Positions 7,625 to 17,399 of a DNA stretch of 64,000 nt are shown here, in pieces. A program made the translations under genes and the position numbers. Under the pieces are notes generated by a model. That model was not told where the DNA came from. It made no database searches and saw only the letters and a program-made list of their open reading frames with translations. Source of the stretch: Cupriavidus cauae (lineage in GTDB: Bacteria > Pseudomonadota > Gammaproteobacteria > Burkholderiales > Burkholderiaceae); contig NZ_VWRN01000015.1 of assembly GCF_008632125.1 (NCBI RefSeq), positions 1 through 64,000 on the forward strand, given 5' to 3'. Each line of letters starts with the position of its first letter. The stretch's first letter is position 1.

Positions 7625-9242
7625 ACGCCCCGCTCCACGCCTCGCGGTTGATCTTGACCGGCGATTCGCGTCGCGGCGCCTGCGTGCGGGCCAGATGCTC
7701 CATCGCCGGTTCGATGACCTCGGCGAGCTTGCGGAACGACGGCCCGATCTCTTCCTCGGGCACGCAGGCATAGCCCATCAGCAGGCCCTGCCGCGCCTGC
7801 GTCTCGTCGCTGTAGTAGCGCGACAGCGGCCGCGCGCTCAGGCCCTGCGTGCGTGCCGCCATGCTGATGCCCAGATCGTCTGCGCCCGGCGGGAGATGCA
7901 TCACCAGATGCAGTCCGGCCTCGTGCGTGGAGGTGGGCCAGTCCGCGCCGAAGCGCTCGGCGATCGCCTCGCGCAGCAGGCTTTGCCGCTGCGCATAACG
8001 CAAGCGCACGCGCCGGATGTGGGTGGCGTAGTGCCCCTCCTCGATGAAGTCCGCCAGCACCGCCTGCTGGATCAGCTGCCCCTCGCGGAACAGCTCCGAC
8101 AGCCCGATGGCGAAATGCGGAGCCAGCGGCTTGGGCAACACCATGAAGCCCATGCGGATGCCGGGAAACAGCGTCTTCGAAAACGTACCCATGTAGATCA
8201 CGCGATCGTGCTCGTCGAGCCCCTGCAGCGACGCGAGCGGGCGGCCCTCGAAGCGGAATTCGCTGTCGTAGTCGTCCTCGACGATCCAGACCCCGCGCTG
8301 GCGCGCGTACTCGAGCAGCATGCGCCGGCGCGACAGGCTCATTACGGTGCCGAGCGGGTACTGATGCGACGGCGTGGCAAAGATGAAGCGCGGCGGATTC
8401 TGCAGCGTCGCCGCGTCCGGCGCGATGCCCTCGCCATCGACCGGCACGGGAATCGGCTCCACGCCCGAGTTCGACAGCAGGCTGCGCGTGCCCCAGTAGC
8501 CGGGGTCTTCCATCCAGGCCTTGTCGCCGGGGTCGGCGAGCAGACGCGCGATCAGGTCGATCGCCTGATGGATGCCCGTCGTCATGATGATCTGTTCGGG
8601 ATCGCACCGTACGCCGCGCGCCAGGCGCAGATGCTCCGCGAGGACGCGGCGCAGCGGCAGATAGCCGCCGTTGTGCGCATAAGTCAGCAGCTCGGGACGC
8701 GGCTCGCGCCAATGCTTGTTCAGCAGGCGGTTCCACACCGCGCGCGGAAACAGCGAGACGTCGGGCACGCCGGCCATGAACGCACCCCATTGGCGATCGG
8801 ACGCACCGGCATGCGACACCAGATGCTGGCCGCGCCGCGACAGCGCAAAGCGGTTCGGGTTTTGCTGCGCTGCAGGCACGGTGATGGTGCCATTCGCGGC
8901 GCCAACCTTGTGCAATGCACTATGGTCGGGAAAGGTGTGCGACACAAAGGTGCCACTTCCGGTCGATGCCGTGACGTAGCCCTCGGCCAACAGCTGCTCG
9001 TAGGCATACAGCACGGTGTTGCGCGAGACCCCGACCTCCTTGGCCAGCATCCGCGAAGCGGGCAGCTTGCACCCCGCGGGGATCGTACCGGCAAGGATTT
9101 CCTGGCGAATGATCTGATAGACCTGCCGGTTCATATGCGTACCGGCCTTGTCGGCGCTGCCGTCGGCCGGCCGTTCCAGCCGTTGCAGCAGCAGCTCGGA
9201 CAGAATGGATTCTTTCAAAAATGGCTCCAGCAAAAACGGCAA
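7623..9242 (-). CDS. MocR/GabR-type regulator (GntR HTH fused to aminotransferase fold)
   Basis: A 539-residue PLP-dependent regulator. An N-terminal GntR winged helix (about 35-105; IIRQEILAGTIPAGCKLPAS, VGVSRNTVLYAYEQLLAEGY) is joined to a fold-type I aminotransferase domain (about 150-520), with EDPGYWGTR, the DDYDSEF block and GTFSKTLFPGIRMGFMVLPK holding the PLP lysine. GabR proteins of this class sense GABA and activate gabT/gabD. Here gabT- and gabD-like genes lie in the divergent operon that begins 113 bp away, so the same role is inferred. The start is TTG 9242; no closer ATG keeps the N-terminal helix. Two ATGG(A/T)(C/G) direct repeats 12 bp apart at 9245-9262 could be its site. Confidence 0.85.
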   Translation of the reverse strand: MPFLLEPFLKESILSELLLQRLERPADGSADKAGTHMNRQVYQIIRQEILAGTIPAGCKLPASRMLAKEVGVSRNTVLYAYEQLLAEGYVTASTGSGTFVSHTFPDHSALHKVGAANGTITVPAAQQNPNRFALSRRGQHLVSHAGASDRQWGAFMAGVPDVSLFPRAVWNRLLNKHWREPRPELLTYAHNGGYLPLRRVLAEHLRLARGVRCDPEQIIMTTGIHQAIDLIARLLADPGDKAWMEDPGYWGTRSLLSNSGVEPIPVPVDGEGIAPDAATLQNPPRFIFATPSHQYPLGTVMSLSRRRMLLEYARQRGVWIVEDDYDSEFRFEGRPLASLQGLDEHDRVIYMGTFSKTLFPGIRMGFMVLPKPLAPHFAIGLSELFREGQLIQQAVLADFIEEGHYATHIRRVRLRYAQRQSLLREAIAERFGADWPTSTHEAGLHLVMHLPPGADDLGISMAARTQGLSARPLSRYYSDETQARQGLLMGYACVPEEEIGPSFRKLAEVIEPAMEHLARTQAPRRESPVKINREAWSGA

Positions 9243-9354
9243 ATATGGACCTATCTATGGTGCCAACTGTGCGCTAATTTCCCACCCATCGCGTGCCGGT
9301 GCAAGCAGTTTTCACATCGGCGAGCCTCGCAGCCCGGCGTTCCAAGGAGCCCCC

Positions 9355-10674
9355 ATGCAAGATTCGGCAAGCCAACTCAGTACCTCTGACATCGCCGGCG
9401 CCGTGCGCTCGCTGTTGCCCTATATGGTCCAGACGCTGTCGGGCTTTGTCGCCGCCGCCAGCCCGTCGGGGCAGGAGCAACCCGCGGCGGAATTCATCGA
9501 GGCGGCCTTGCGCGATCTGGGACTCGAATCGGAGCGCATCCATCTGCGCGCCGATGCCATCCGGCATCTGCCGTTGTTCTCGCCGCCGTGCTGCCCCGAT
9601 GGCGGCCGCTACAACCTGCTGGCCACCCATCGGCCCGTCGCGAAGGGTGGACGGTCGGTGCTGTTCAACGGCCATCTCGACGTGGTGCCCACCGGCCCCG
9701 AATCGATGTGGCGCAATCCGCCGTACACGCCGGTGGTCGAGGACGGCTGGCTCTATGGCCGCGGCTCCGGCGACATGAAGGCCGGCATCGTTTGCGCGCT
9801 GGCCGCGTTCAAGGCGCTGCGCGCGCTCGGCGTGCAGCCGGCCGGCGCGGTCGGCTTCAACGCGGTGCTCGAGGAAGAGAACACCGGCAATGGGGCGCTG
9901 GCGACCGTGGCGGCACTGCGCAGCGCGGTCGGCGCCGGCAAGCTGGCCGCCTTCGATACCGTGATCATTCCCGAGCCGCTGGGCGAGGGCTTGATGAGCG
10001 CGCAGGTCGGCGTCTACTGGATGTTCATCGAGCTGACCGGAAAGCCGGCCCACGCGGCCTACATGACGTCCGGCGTCAATCCTGTCGAGGCGGGCGTGGC
10101 CGTGATGGAAGACCTGCGCGAGCTCGAGGCCGAATGGAACCGGCCCGAGAACCGCCCGCCGGTATATCGCGACCACGCGCACCCGATCAACTTCAATCTC
10201 GGGCAGATCCACGGCGGCGAATGGAATTCGTCGGTGCCGTGCACCTGCACGCTCGGCGTGCGCATCGGCTTTTATCCGCATATGGACATCGACGAGACCA
10301 AGGCCATCGTCGAGGCGCGCATCCGCGCCACCGTCGCGCGGCTCGCCAGCAATCTCGAACTCGTTATCCGCTACGAGGGCTTCCATGCGCCGGGCTGCGA
10401 GTTCGATCTCGACGTGCCGAGCATGCTGGCGCTGGCCGAGGCCCATCGCAAGGTCCACGGCGAGCCGGTCAAGCGCGAGGCGACCACCGCCACCACCGAT
10501 GCGCGCCATTTCCGCCTGATGCTCGATACCCCGGTGACGTGCTACGGGCCGGTCGCCCGCAACATCCACGGCATCGACGAATCCGTGTCGCTCGACAGCA
10601 TGGTGCGGGTGACCACCACGTTGGCGCAGTTCCTGCACGACTGGTGCGGTGTGGAGCCGATTGCCACGGCATGA
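9355..10674 (+). CDS. M20 family metallohydrolase (ArgE/DapE type)
   Basis: A 439-residue zinc amidohydrolase of the acetylornithine deacetylase / succinyl-diaminopimelate desuccinylase group. Metal-site motifs are NGHLDVVPTGPESMWRNPPY (about residue 104), GRGSGDMKAGIVCALAAF and EEENTGNGAL, followed by a dimerisation domain starting near GKPAHAAYMTSG. ATG 9355 follows AAGGAG. It is the first gene of the + strand catabolic locus and lies directly before an ABC importer, so it probably frees an amine or amino acid from an N-acyl derivative taken up by that importer. The substrate is not known. Confidence 0.85.
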   Translation: MQDSASQLSTSDIAGAVRSLLPYMVQTLSGFVAAASPSGQEQPAAEFIEAALRDLGLESERIHLRADAIRHLPLFSPPCCPDGGRYNLLATHRPVAKGGRSVLFNGHLDVVPTGPESMWRNPPYTPVVEDGWLYGRGSGDMKAGIVCALAAFKALRALGVQPAGAVGFNAVLEEENTGNGALATVAALRSAVGAGKLAAFDTVIIPEPLGEGLMSAQVGVYWMFIELTGKPAHAAYMTSGVNPVEAGVAVMEDLRELEAEWNRPENRPPVYRDHAHPINFNLGQIHGGEWNSSVPCTCTLGVRIGFYPHMDIDETKAIVEARIRATVARLASNLELVIRYEGFHAPGCEFDLDVPSMLALAEAHRKVHGEPVKREATTATTDARHFRLMLDTPVTCYGPVARNIHGIDESVSLDSMVRVTTTLAQFLHDWCGVEPIATA

Positions 10675-10735
10675 CGATCCAAGTGCAAGCAGTGCCCTCA
10701 GTACCCGCTGTTCACTACGACAAGGAAACGAGCCG

Positions 10736-12340
10736 ATGAAACGAGTTACGACGCGCTTTCAACAGCGCCTGGCTTCGCTGGCGATCGCGGCGGCAGGCCT
10801 GTCCCTGTTGCCGCTGGCGCTGCCCGCCGGCGACGCCGCCGCACAGACCACCGGCGGCACGCTGTCCGGCATCGTGCAGCCCGAGCCGCCGATCCTGGTC
10901 AGCGCGCTCAATTCGCAGGCGCCGACGCAATACATCGCCGGCAAGATCTATCAGGGCCTGCTGACCTATACGCCGGACCTGAAGCCGCAGCCGGAGCTGG
11001 CCAAGTCGTGGAAGATCTCGCCCGACGGCCTGACCTACACCTTCGAGCTGCAGAGCGGCGTCAAGTGGCACGACGGCAAGCCGTTCACCTCGGCCGACGT
11101 GGTGTTCTCGATCGACAAGCTGCTGCGCGAGGTCCATGTGCGCACGCGGGCCGTACTAAACAAATACATGGCGTCGATCCGCGCGGTCAACGACACCACC
11201 GTCGAGATCAAGCTGAAGGAGCCGTTCCCGCCGTTCATCTCGATGTTCGAGACCGGCACCATGCCGATGATGCCGAAGCATCTGTACGAGGGAACCGACT
11301 ACCGCAACAACCCGGCCAACCAGAAGCCGGTCGGCACCGGCCCCTTCATGTTCAAGGAGTGGAAGAAGGGTGCCTATATCAAGCTGGCGAAGAACCCGAA
11401 CTACTGGAAGAAGGGCAAGCCGTACCTGGACGAGCTGGTCTTCTACGTGATCCCCGATTCGGCCTCGCGCGCGGTGGCGTTCGAAAAGGGCGACGTGCAG
11501 GTGCTGCGCGGCGGCGATGTCGACAACGTCGACGTCAAGCGCCTGCGCGCGCTGCCCAACGTGGAATACACCACCAAGGGCTGGGAGCTGTTCTCGCCGA
11601 TGGCTAGCATGCTGATGAACCAGCGCAAGCCGCCGTTCGACAACGTCAAGGTGCGCCAGGCGGTCATGCATGCGCTGAACCGCAAGATGATCGTCAACAA
11701 CATCTTCTTCGGCATGGGCAAGCCGGCGGTCAGCCCGTTCGCGTCCACCACGCTGTTCTTCGACAAGAACATGCCGGCGATGGACTTCAACCTGAAGAAG
11801 GCGCGCGACCTGATCAAGGAATCGGGCGTCAATGTCGGCCAGTACCCGATCAAGATCCTCGCCACCTCGTATGGCGCCAACTGGGACCGGCTGGACGAGT
11901 ACGTCAAGCAGATGCTCGAGCAGCTGGGCTTCAAGGTCAGCATCGAATCGGCCGACGCCGGCACCTGGGCCGCGCGGGTCAGCAACTGGGACTTCGACCT
12001 GACCACCACCTACACCTACCAGTACGGCGATCCGGCGCTGGGCGTGGAGCGGCTGTACGTCGCGCGCAATATCGTCAAGGGCACGCCGTTCGCCAACGTG
12101 CAGGGCTACAACAATCCGAAGGCGGACGAACTGTGGGCGAAGGCGGGCGCCACCATGGACCCGGCCGAGCGCCAGAAGCTCTATAGCGAGGTGCAGCGCA
12201 TCCTCGTCAACGACGTCGCCAACGCCAACCTGTTCGAGCTGGAGTTCCCCACGCTCTATCGCAAGAACGTCAAGAACCTGGTGACCACGGCGATCGGCCT
12301 GAACGAGTCGTTCGACAACGTCTCGATCGAGAAGAACTGA
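10736..12340 (+). CDS. ABC transporter substrate-binding protein (SBP_bac_5, DppA/OppA type)
   Basis: 534 residues with a signal peptide (KR, hydrophobic core to about residue 35, likely cut near GDAAAQ). The mature part is a family-5 solute-binding protein: a conserved LAKSWKISPDGLTYTFELQS segment, VKWHDGKPFTSADVVFSIDK, and GTGPFMFKEWKKGAYIKLAK. Family-5 proteins bind peptides, opines, amino-acid conjugates or nickel chelates. It lies with two permeases and a double ATPase in one operon. The neighbouring deacylases and GABA enzymes suggest an N-acylated amine or amino acid as ligand, which is inference. Confidence 0.9.
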   Translation: MKRVTTRFQQRLASLAIAAAGLSLLPLALPAGDAAAQTTGGTLSGIVQPEPPILVSALNSQAPTQYIAGKIYQGLLTYTPDLKPQPELAKSWKISPDGLTYTFELQSGVKWHDGKPFTSADVVFSIDKLLREVHVRTRAVLNKYMASIRAVNDTTVEIKLKEPFPPFISMFETGTMPMMPKHLYEGTDYRNNPANQKPVGTGPFMFKEWKKGAYIKLAKNPNYWKKGKPYLDELVFYVIPDSASRAVAFEKGDVQVLRGGDVDNVDVKRLRALPNVEYTTKGWELFSPMASMLMNQRKPPFDNVKVRQAVMHALNRKMIVNNIFFGMGKPAVSPFASTTLFFDKNMPAMDFNLKKARDLIKESGVNVGQYPIKILATSYGANWDRLDEYVKQMLEQLGFKVSIESADAGTWAARVSNWDFDLTTTYTYQYGDPALGVERLYVARNIVKGTPFANVQGYNNPKADELWAKAGATMDPAERQKLYSEVQRILVNDVANANLFELEFPTLYRKNVKNLVTTAIGLNESFDNVSIEKN

Positions 12341-12376
12341 GGGCTGTAGCGCCATCCGAAACGCCCCCGGTGTTCT

Positions 12377-12402
12377 CCCCTCTCCCGCCAGCGGGAGAGG
12401 GG
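12377..12402. repeat. REP-like palindrome inside the ABC operon
   Basis: CCCCTCTCCCGC-CA-GCGGGAGAGGGG is a perfect 12-bp inverted repeat with a 2-bp centre. This GGGAGAGGG-type palindrome is a common dispersed intergenic repeat in GC-rich proteobacteria. It lies between the binding protein and permease genes, where such stems often protect the upstream mRNA and lower downstream expression. There is no T-run, so it is not a classical terminator. Confidence 0.8.
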
Positions 12403-12472
12403 CAGGGGTCAGGGGTGACCGCCCCAACGAAGTGCTGTCCGCCACCCGCCGATCGCCCGCGTGGAGTCCGCC

Positions 12473-13477
12473 GTGAATTTCCTTTCCTTCCTGATCTCGC
12501 GTCTTGGCAAGGCCATCGTGGTCGTGCTCGGCGTCGTCATCATCAATTTCTTCCTGATCCGCCTGGCGCCGGGCGATCCGGCCACCGTGATGGCGGGCGA
12601 GGCCGGCGCCGGCGATGCCGCCTTCGTCGGCCAGCTGCGCGAGCAGTTCGGCCTGGACAAGCCGCTGCTGGCGCAGCTCGGCATCTATCTGAAGGGCGTG
12701 GCCCAGCTGGACCTGGGCTATTCGTACCGCAACCATCTGCCGGTGCTGGACCTGATCCTCGACCGCCTGCCGGCCACCTTCCTGCTGATGAGCGGCGCCT
12801 TCGTCTTCTCGATCGTGCTGGGCGTGCTGCTCGGCGTGATCGCCGCGCGTACCCGCTATGAGAACCGCCGCCGCTGGATCGACAGCGCGGTGATGTCAGG
12901 CGCGCTGCTGCTGTATGCGACGCCGCTGTTCTGGCTGTCGCTGATGGCGATCATCCTGTTCTCGGTGGTGCTCGGCTGGCTGCCGGCATTCGGCATGGAG
13001 ACCATCGGCGCCGGCTACACCGGCATGGCGCGCGTCAAGGACGTGGCGCTGCACATGATCCTGCCGACGATCTCGCTCGGCTGCTTCTTCATGGCGGTCT
13101 ATGTGCGGCTGACCCGCGCCTCGATGCTGGAGGTGATGGGCATGGACTACGTGAAGACCGCGCGCGCCAAGGGCGTGCCGGCCAACCGCGTGATCCGCGT
13201 GCACGTGCTGCGCAACGCGCTGCTGCCGGTGATCACCTTCGCCGGCATCCAGCTCGGCCAGATGGCCGGCGGCGCGGTGCTGACCGAGACGGTGTTCTCG
13301 TGGCCGGGCATTGGCCGCCTGATGTTCGATGCGCTGCTGCAGCGCGACTACCAGCTGCTGCTGGGCATCTTCTTCGTGACGTCGGCCCTCGTCGTCTTCT
13401 TCAACCTGCTGACCGACGTGCTCTATCGCTTCATCGATCCGCGCATCTCGGTCGGCGGCAAGGGAGCCACCGCATGA
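12473..13477 (+). CDS. ABC transporter permease (DppB/OppB type)
   Basis: 334 residues and about six membrane helices. It opens with the typical RLGKAIVVVLGVVIINFFLI-RLAPGDPA segment of DppB-like permeases. The EAA loop that contacts the ATPase is near YVKTARAKGVPANRVIRVHV. GTG 12473 follows GGAG by six bases and is preferred to GTG 12461. The stop overlaps the next gene by four bases (ATGA), so the two permeases are translationally coupled. Confidence 0.92.
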   Translation: MNFLSFLISRLGKAIVVVLGVVIINFFLIRLAPGDPATVMAGEAGAGDAAFVGQLREQFGLDKPLLAQLGIYLKGVAQLDLGYSYRNHLPVLDLILDRLPATFLLMSGAFVFSIVLGVLLGVIAARTRYENRRRWIDSAVMSGALLLYATPLFWLSLMAIILFSVVLGWLPAFGMETIGAGYTGMARVKDVALHMILPTISLGCFFMAVYVRLTRASMLEVMGMDYVKTARAKGVPANRVIRVHVLRNALLPVITFAGIQLGQMAGGAVLTETVFSWPGIGRLMFDALLQRDYQLLLGIFFVTSALVVFFNLLTDVLYRFIDPRISVGGKGATA

Positions 13478-14313
13478 AAGCCTTCCTGCAACGCTATTGC
13501 CGCAACTACGGCGCGGTCATCGGCGCGCTGGTGCTGCTCGCCGTGATCGCCTTCGCGCTGTTCGCCCCGGTGCTGTACGAGGAATCGCCGTGGCTGATGG
13601 TGGCCGATCCGCTGGTGCAGCCGTTCGCCGATCCGGCCTATCCGTTCGGCACCGACATGCTGGGCCGCGACATCACCGCCGGCATGCTGTACGGCGCGCG
13701 GGTGTCGCTGCTGGTCGGCGTGATCTCCACCGCGGTCGCGCTGCTGTTCGGCATCCTGATCGGCGCGGTGGCCGGCTACTGCGGCGGCCGCATCGACGAC
13801 GCGCTGATGCGCTTTACCGAGTTCTTCCAGACGATTCCGCAGCTGGCGATGGCGGTGGTCATCGTCGCGATCTTCAATCCGTCGATCTATTCGATCGTCG
13901 GCGCCATCTCGGTGGTGTCGTGGCCGCCGGTGGCGCGCCTGGTGCGCAGCGAATTCCTGTCGCTGAAGCAGCGCGAGTTCGTGCAGGCCGCGGTGGTGAT
14001 CGGCCAGAAGCCGCTGCGCATCATCGCCACGCAGATCCTGCCCAATGCGATGTCGCCGATCATCGTGTCGGCCTCGTTCATGGTGGCCACCGCGATCCTG
14101 ACGGAGTCCGCGCTGTCCTTCCTGGGCCTGGGCGACCGCAACATGATGAGCTGGGGTTTCATGATCGGTGCGGCCCGCACGATGATCCGCGAGGCCTGGT
14201 GGATGAGCGTGTGGCCCGGCGTGGCGATCCTGCTGACGGTGCTGTCCATCAACCTGATCGGAGAAGGCTTGAACGACGCCATGAATCCGCAGCTGCGCCG
14301 CCGCGGCGAATGA
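13474..14313 (+). CDS. ABC transporter permease (DppC/OppC type)
   Basis: 279 residues, about six helices. It has the DppC hallmarks YPFGTDMLGRDITAGMLYGA near residue 65 and the cytoplasmic EAA loop around REFVQAAVVIGQKPLRIIAT. The start ATG overlaps the previous stop. It pairs with the preceding permease to form the import channel. An ATG at its own stop (14310) and another at 14325 lead into the ATPase gene. Confidence 0.92.
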   Translation: MKAFLQRYCRNYGAVIGALVLLAVIAFALFAPVLYEESPWLMVADPLVQPFADPAYPFGTDMLGRDITAGMLYGARVSLLVGVISTAVALLFGILIGAVAGYCGGRIDDALMRFTEFFQTIPQLAMAVVIVAIFNPSIYSIVGAISVVSWPPVARLVRSEFLSLKQREFVQAAVVIGQKPLRIIATQILPNAMSPIIVSASFMVATAILTESALSFLGLGDRNMMSWGFMIGAARTMIREAWWMSVWPGVAILLTVLSINLIGEGLNDAMNPQLRRRGE

Positions 14314-14324
14314 GGGAGCCAGCC

Positions 14325-16016
14325 ATGCCTGTCCAATCCATGCACGCTGACCAAAGCTCCTGCGGCGCTCACGGCTCCCATGCTGCGCAGATCTCCGCGC
14401 CGCTGCTGTCGATCCGTGACCTGACCATCGCGCTGCCCAAGGGCGGCGACCGCCCCTACGCGGTGCGCGACATCTCGTACGACCTGCACGCCGGCGAAAT
14501 TCTTTGCATCGTCGGCGAATCCGGTTCCGGCAAGTCGATGAGCGCCAACGCCATCATGGGGTTGCTGCCGTCCTACCTGAAGCCGCAGGGCGGCCGCATC
14601 CTGTTCCGCGGCAAGGACCTGCTGGCGCAGGACGAAGCCACCTTGCTGGCGATGCGCGGCAAGGACATGGCGATGGTGTTCCAGGAGCCGCTGTCCGCGC
14701 TGAATCCGGTGATGACCGTCGGCGACCAGATCGCCGAGGTCATGCGCGTGCACCACGCCTATCCGGGCGAGGCGCGCATGCGCCGCGTGCTCGAGCTGCT
14801 CGACTTCGTCGGCCTGCCCGATCCGGCGACGCTGGTGCACAGCTATCCGTTCCGGCTCTCGGGCGGCCAGCGGCAGCGCGTGGTGATCGCGATGGCGCTG
14901 GCGCTCGAGCCCGCGCTGCTGATCGCCGACGAGCCGACCACCGCGCTCGACGTCACCACGCAGGCGCAGATCCTGGCGCTGATCAAGCGCATCCAGGCCG
15001 AGAAGGGCATGGGCGTGATGTTCGTCACCCACGATTTCGGCGTGGTGGCGGAAATTGCCGACCGGGTCGCCGTGATGGAGAAGGGCGTGCTGGTCGAGAT
15101 GGGGACCGCGCAGCAGGTGCTGAACCACCCGCAGCATCCCTATACGCGCCGGCTGATCGGCGCGGTGCCGCACGGGCGCTGCGGCGAAGCCGACGGCCAG
15201 GCCGCGGAGACGGTGCTGGAGGTGCGCGACCTGCGCAAGACCTATGTGTCCGGCGGCGGCCTGTTCTCGCGCAAGCGCGTGGTGCATGCGGTCGACGGCG
15301 TCAGCTTCACCGTGCGGCGCGGCGAGACGCTGGGCATCGTCGGCGAGTCGGGCTCGGGCAAGTCGACCATCGGCAAATGTCTGCTGCGGCTGACCGACAT
15401 CGATGGCGGCACGCTGCTGTTCCAGGGCCAGGACATCGCGAAGCTGCCGGAGCGGCGCTTCCGGCCGCTGCGCAAGGACGTGCAGATGATCTTCCAGGAC
15501 CCGTTCGCCTCGCTCAATCCGCGTCATACCGTGGGCCGGATCATCAGCGACGGGCCGGTCGCGAGCGGCGTGCCGCGCCAGAAGGCCGAGGCGCGGGCGC
15601 GCGAACTGCTGCAGCTGGTCGGGCTGGAAGACTCGGCCTTCGACCGCTATCCGAACCAGTTCTCCGGCGGCCAGCGCCAGCGCATCGGCATCGCGCGCGC
15701 ACTGGCGCTCGAGCCGAAGCTGCTGGTGGCCGACGAATCGGTGTCGGCGCTCGACGTCTCGGTGCAGGCGCAGGTGCTGGAGCTGCTGGCCACGCTGCAG
15801 AAGCGTCTCGATATCGGCCTGATCTTCATCACGCACGACCTTCGCGTGGCGGCGCAGATCTGCCACCACGTGATCGTGATGCACAAGGGCAAGGTCGTCG
15901 AATCCGGGCCGCCGGCCCAGATCTTCGACGCGCCGCGCCACGACTACACGCAGCGCCTGATCGCGGCGATCCCCGGCAAGGAGTGGGATCCGAAGGGGAT
16001 CCGCGCCGCCGCATGA
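14325..16016 (+). CDS. ABC transporter double ATP-binding protein (GsiA/DppDF fusion type)
   Basis: 563 residues with two complete nucleotide-binding domains. Domain 1 (about 25-290) has Walker [10 protein letters not shown], signature [19 protein letters not shown] and Walker [13 protein letters not shown]. Domain 2 (about 300-560) has a second [29 protein letters not shown] and [12 protein letters not shown], where the usual Asp-Glu-Pro is Asp-Glu-Ser. Each domain ends in an oligopeptide-transporter C-terminal segment. It energises the importer formed by the three preceding genes. ATG 14325 follows GAGGGAGCC; ATG 14310 is possible. Confidence 0.93.
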   Translation: MPVQSMHADQSSCGAHGSHAAQISAPLLSIRDLTIALPKGGDRPYAVRDISYDLHAGEILCIVGESGSGKSMSANAIMGLLPSYLKPQGGRILFRGKDLLAQDEATLLAMRGKDMAMVFQEPLSALNPVMTVGDQIAEVMRVHHAYPGEARMRRVLELLDFVGLPDPATLVHSYPFRLSGGQRQRVVIAMALALEPALLIADEPTTALDVTTQAQILALIKRIQAEKGMGVMFVTHDFGVVAEIADRVAVMEKGVLVEMGTAQQVLNHPQHPYTRRLIGAVPHGRCGEADGQAAETVLEVRDLRKTYVSGGGLFSRKRVVHAVDGVSFTVRRGETLGIVGESGSGKSTIGKCLLRLTDIDGGTLLFQGQDIAKLPERRFRPLRKDVQMIFQDPFASLNPRHTVGRIISDGPVASGVPRQKAEARARELLQLVGLEDSAFDRYPNQFSGGQRQRIGIARALALEPKLLVADESVSALDVSVQAQVLELLATLQKRLDIGLIFITHDLRVAAQICHHVIVMHKGKVVESGPPAQIFDAPRHDYTQRLIAAIPGKEWDPKGIRAAA

Positions 16017-16087
16017 CAACGCATTGGCCCGGACGGCCGGCCCGTATGCCGTCCGCGCGCCCAACCCGAAGCCCCATGGAGAAGACG

Positions 16088-17350
16088 ATGAAGAATGCCG
16101 AACTGGTCCGCCGCAAGGATGCCGCCACGCCCCGTGGCGTGGGCGTGATGTGCAATTTCTACGCCGAACGGGCCGAGAATTCGGAGATCTGGGATGTCGA
16201 AGGCCGCCGCTATATCGACTTCGCCGCCGGCATCGCCGTGCTGAACACCGGCCACCGGCATCCGCTCCTGGTCGCCGCCGTGCAGAAGCAGCTGGAGCGC
16301 TTCACGCATACGGCCTACCAGATCGTGCCCTATGCCAGCTATATCGAGCTGGCCGAGAAGATCAACCAGCGCGCGCCGGGCCAGTGGGCCAAGAAGACCG
16401 CGTTCTTCACCACCGGCGCCGAGGCCGTCGAGAACGCCATCAAGATCGCCCGCGCCGCCACCGGGCGGCCGGCGGTGATCGCGTTCTCCGGCGGCTTCCA
16501 CGGCCGCACGATGATGGGCATGGCGCTGACCGGCAAGGTCGTGCCCTACAAGGTCGGCTTCGGTCCCTTCCCCGGCGAGGTCTATCACGCGCCGTATCCG
16601 TGCGAGCTGCACGGCGTGTCGGTCGAGGACTCGCTGAAGGCGCTGCAGGTCCTGTTCAAGGCCGACGTCGATCCGAAGCGCGTCGCGGCCATCATCTTCG
16701 AGCCGGTGCAGGGCGAGGGCGGCTTCAATGTCGCGCCCGCCGCCTTCGTCAAGGCGCTGCGCGCGCTCTGCGACGAGCACGGCATCCTGCTGATCGCCGA
16801 CGAGGTGCAGACCGGCTTCGGCCGCACCGGCAAGCTGTTCGCGATGGAGCATTACGGCGTGGCGCCGGACCTGACCACCATGGCCAAGAGCCTGGCCGGC
16901 GGCATGCCGCTGTCGGCGGTGTGCGGCCGCGCCGAGATCATGGACGCGCCGGCGCCGGGCGGGCTCGGCGGCACCTATGCCGGCAATCCGCTCGCGGTGG
17001 CTTCCGCGCTGGCGGTGCTGGAGGTGCTGGAAGAAGAGAACCTGATCGCGCGCGGCGCCGCGCTCGGCGAACGGCTGATGGACCGGCTGCACAGCCTGCG
17101 CCCGCGCGTGCCGCAGATCGCCGAAGTGCGCGGCCTCGGCGCGATGGTCGCGGTGGAGTTCCAGCAGGCCGACGGCAGCCCCGATGCGGAGTTCACGCGC
17201 GAGGTGCAGAACCGTGCGCTGCAGAAGGGCCTGCTGCTGCTGTCGTGCGGCGTGCACGGCAATGTGATCCGCTTCTTGTTCCCGCTGACCATCCCCGATG
17301 CGGTGATGGACGAGGGGCTGGACATCCTCGCCGACGTGCTGGTCCGCTGA
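16088..17350 (+). CDS. gabT: 4-aminobutyrate aminotransferase-like class III transaminase
   Basis: 420 residues. It moves an amino group from GABA (or a similar omega-amino acid) to 2-oxoglutarate, giving succinate semialdehyde. Class III PLP motifs: FFTTGAEAVENAIKIARAAT, FSGGFHGRTMMGMALTGK, ILLIADEVQTGFGRTGK (PLP aspartate about 237) and the PLP lysine in MAKSLAGGMP (about 266). ATG 16088 follows GGAGAAGAC. The next gene is a semialdehyde dehydrogenase, the classical gabTD pair. Beta-alanine or another omega-amino acid remains possible. Confidence 0.9.
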   Translation: MKNAELVRRKDAATPRGVGVMCNFYAERAENSEIWDVEGRRYIDFAAGIAVLNTGHRHPLLVAAVQKQLERFTHTAYQIVPYASYIELAEKINQRAPGQWAKKTAFFTTGAEAVENAIKIARAATGRPAVIAFSGGFHGRTMMGMALTGKVVPYKVGFGPFPGEVYHAPYPCELHGVSVEDSLKALQVLFKADVDPKRVAAIIFEPVQGEGGFNVAPAAFVKALRALCDEHGILLIADEVQTGFGRTGKLFAMEHYGVAPDLTTMAKSLAGGMPLSAVCGRAEIMDAPAPGGLGGTYAGNPLAVASALAVLEVLEEENLIARGAALGERLMDRLHSLRPRVPQIAEVRGLGAMVAVEFQQADGSPDAEFTREVQNRALQKGLLLLSCGVHGNVIRFLFPLTIPDAVMDEGLDILADVLVR

Positions 17351-17399
17351 TCCGCCGATTCGCCGAGCGATACCGCCCCCCATTCCCCCGGAGCTGATG

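Noticed and set aside
7486..8790. 434-codon minus-strand frame ending in an AEPS repeat
   Set aside because: The tail is the 12-bp DNA repeat read in another frame; the real gene in this interval is the MocR regulator.
12156..12736. Reading frame through the intergenic palindrome (PLTPAPLPLAGEG-type peptide)
   Set aside because: This peptide is the known translation artefact of the GGGAGAGGG palindrome, not a gene.
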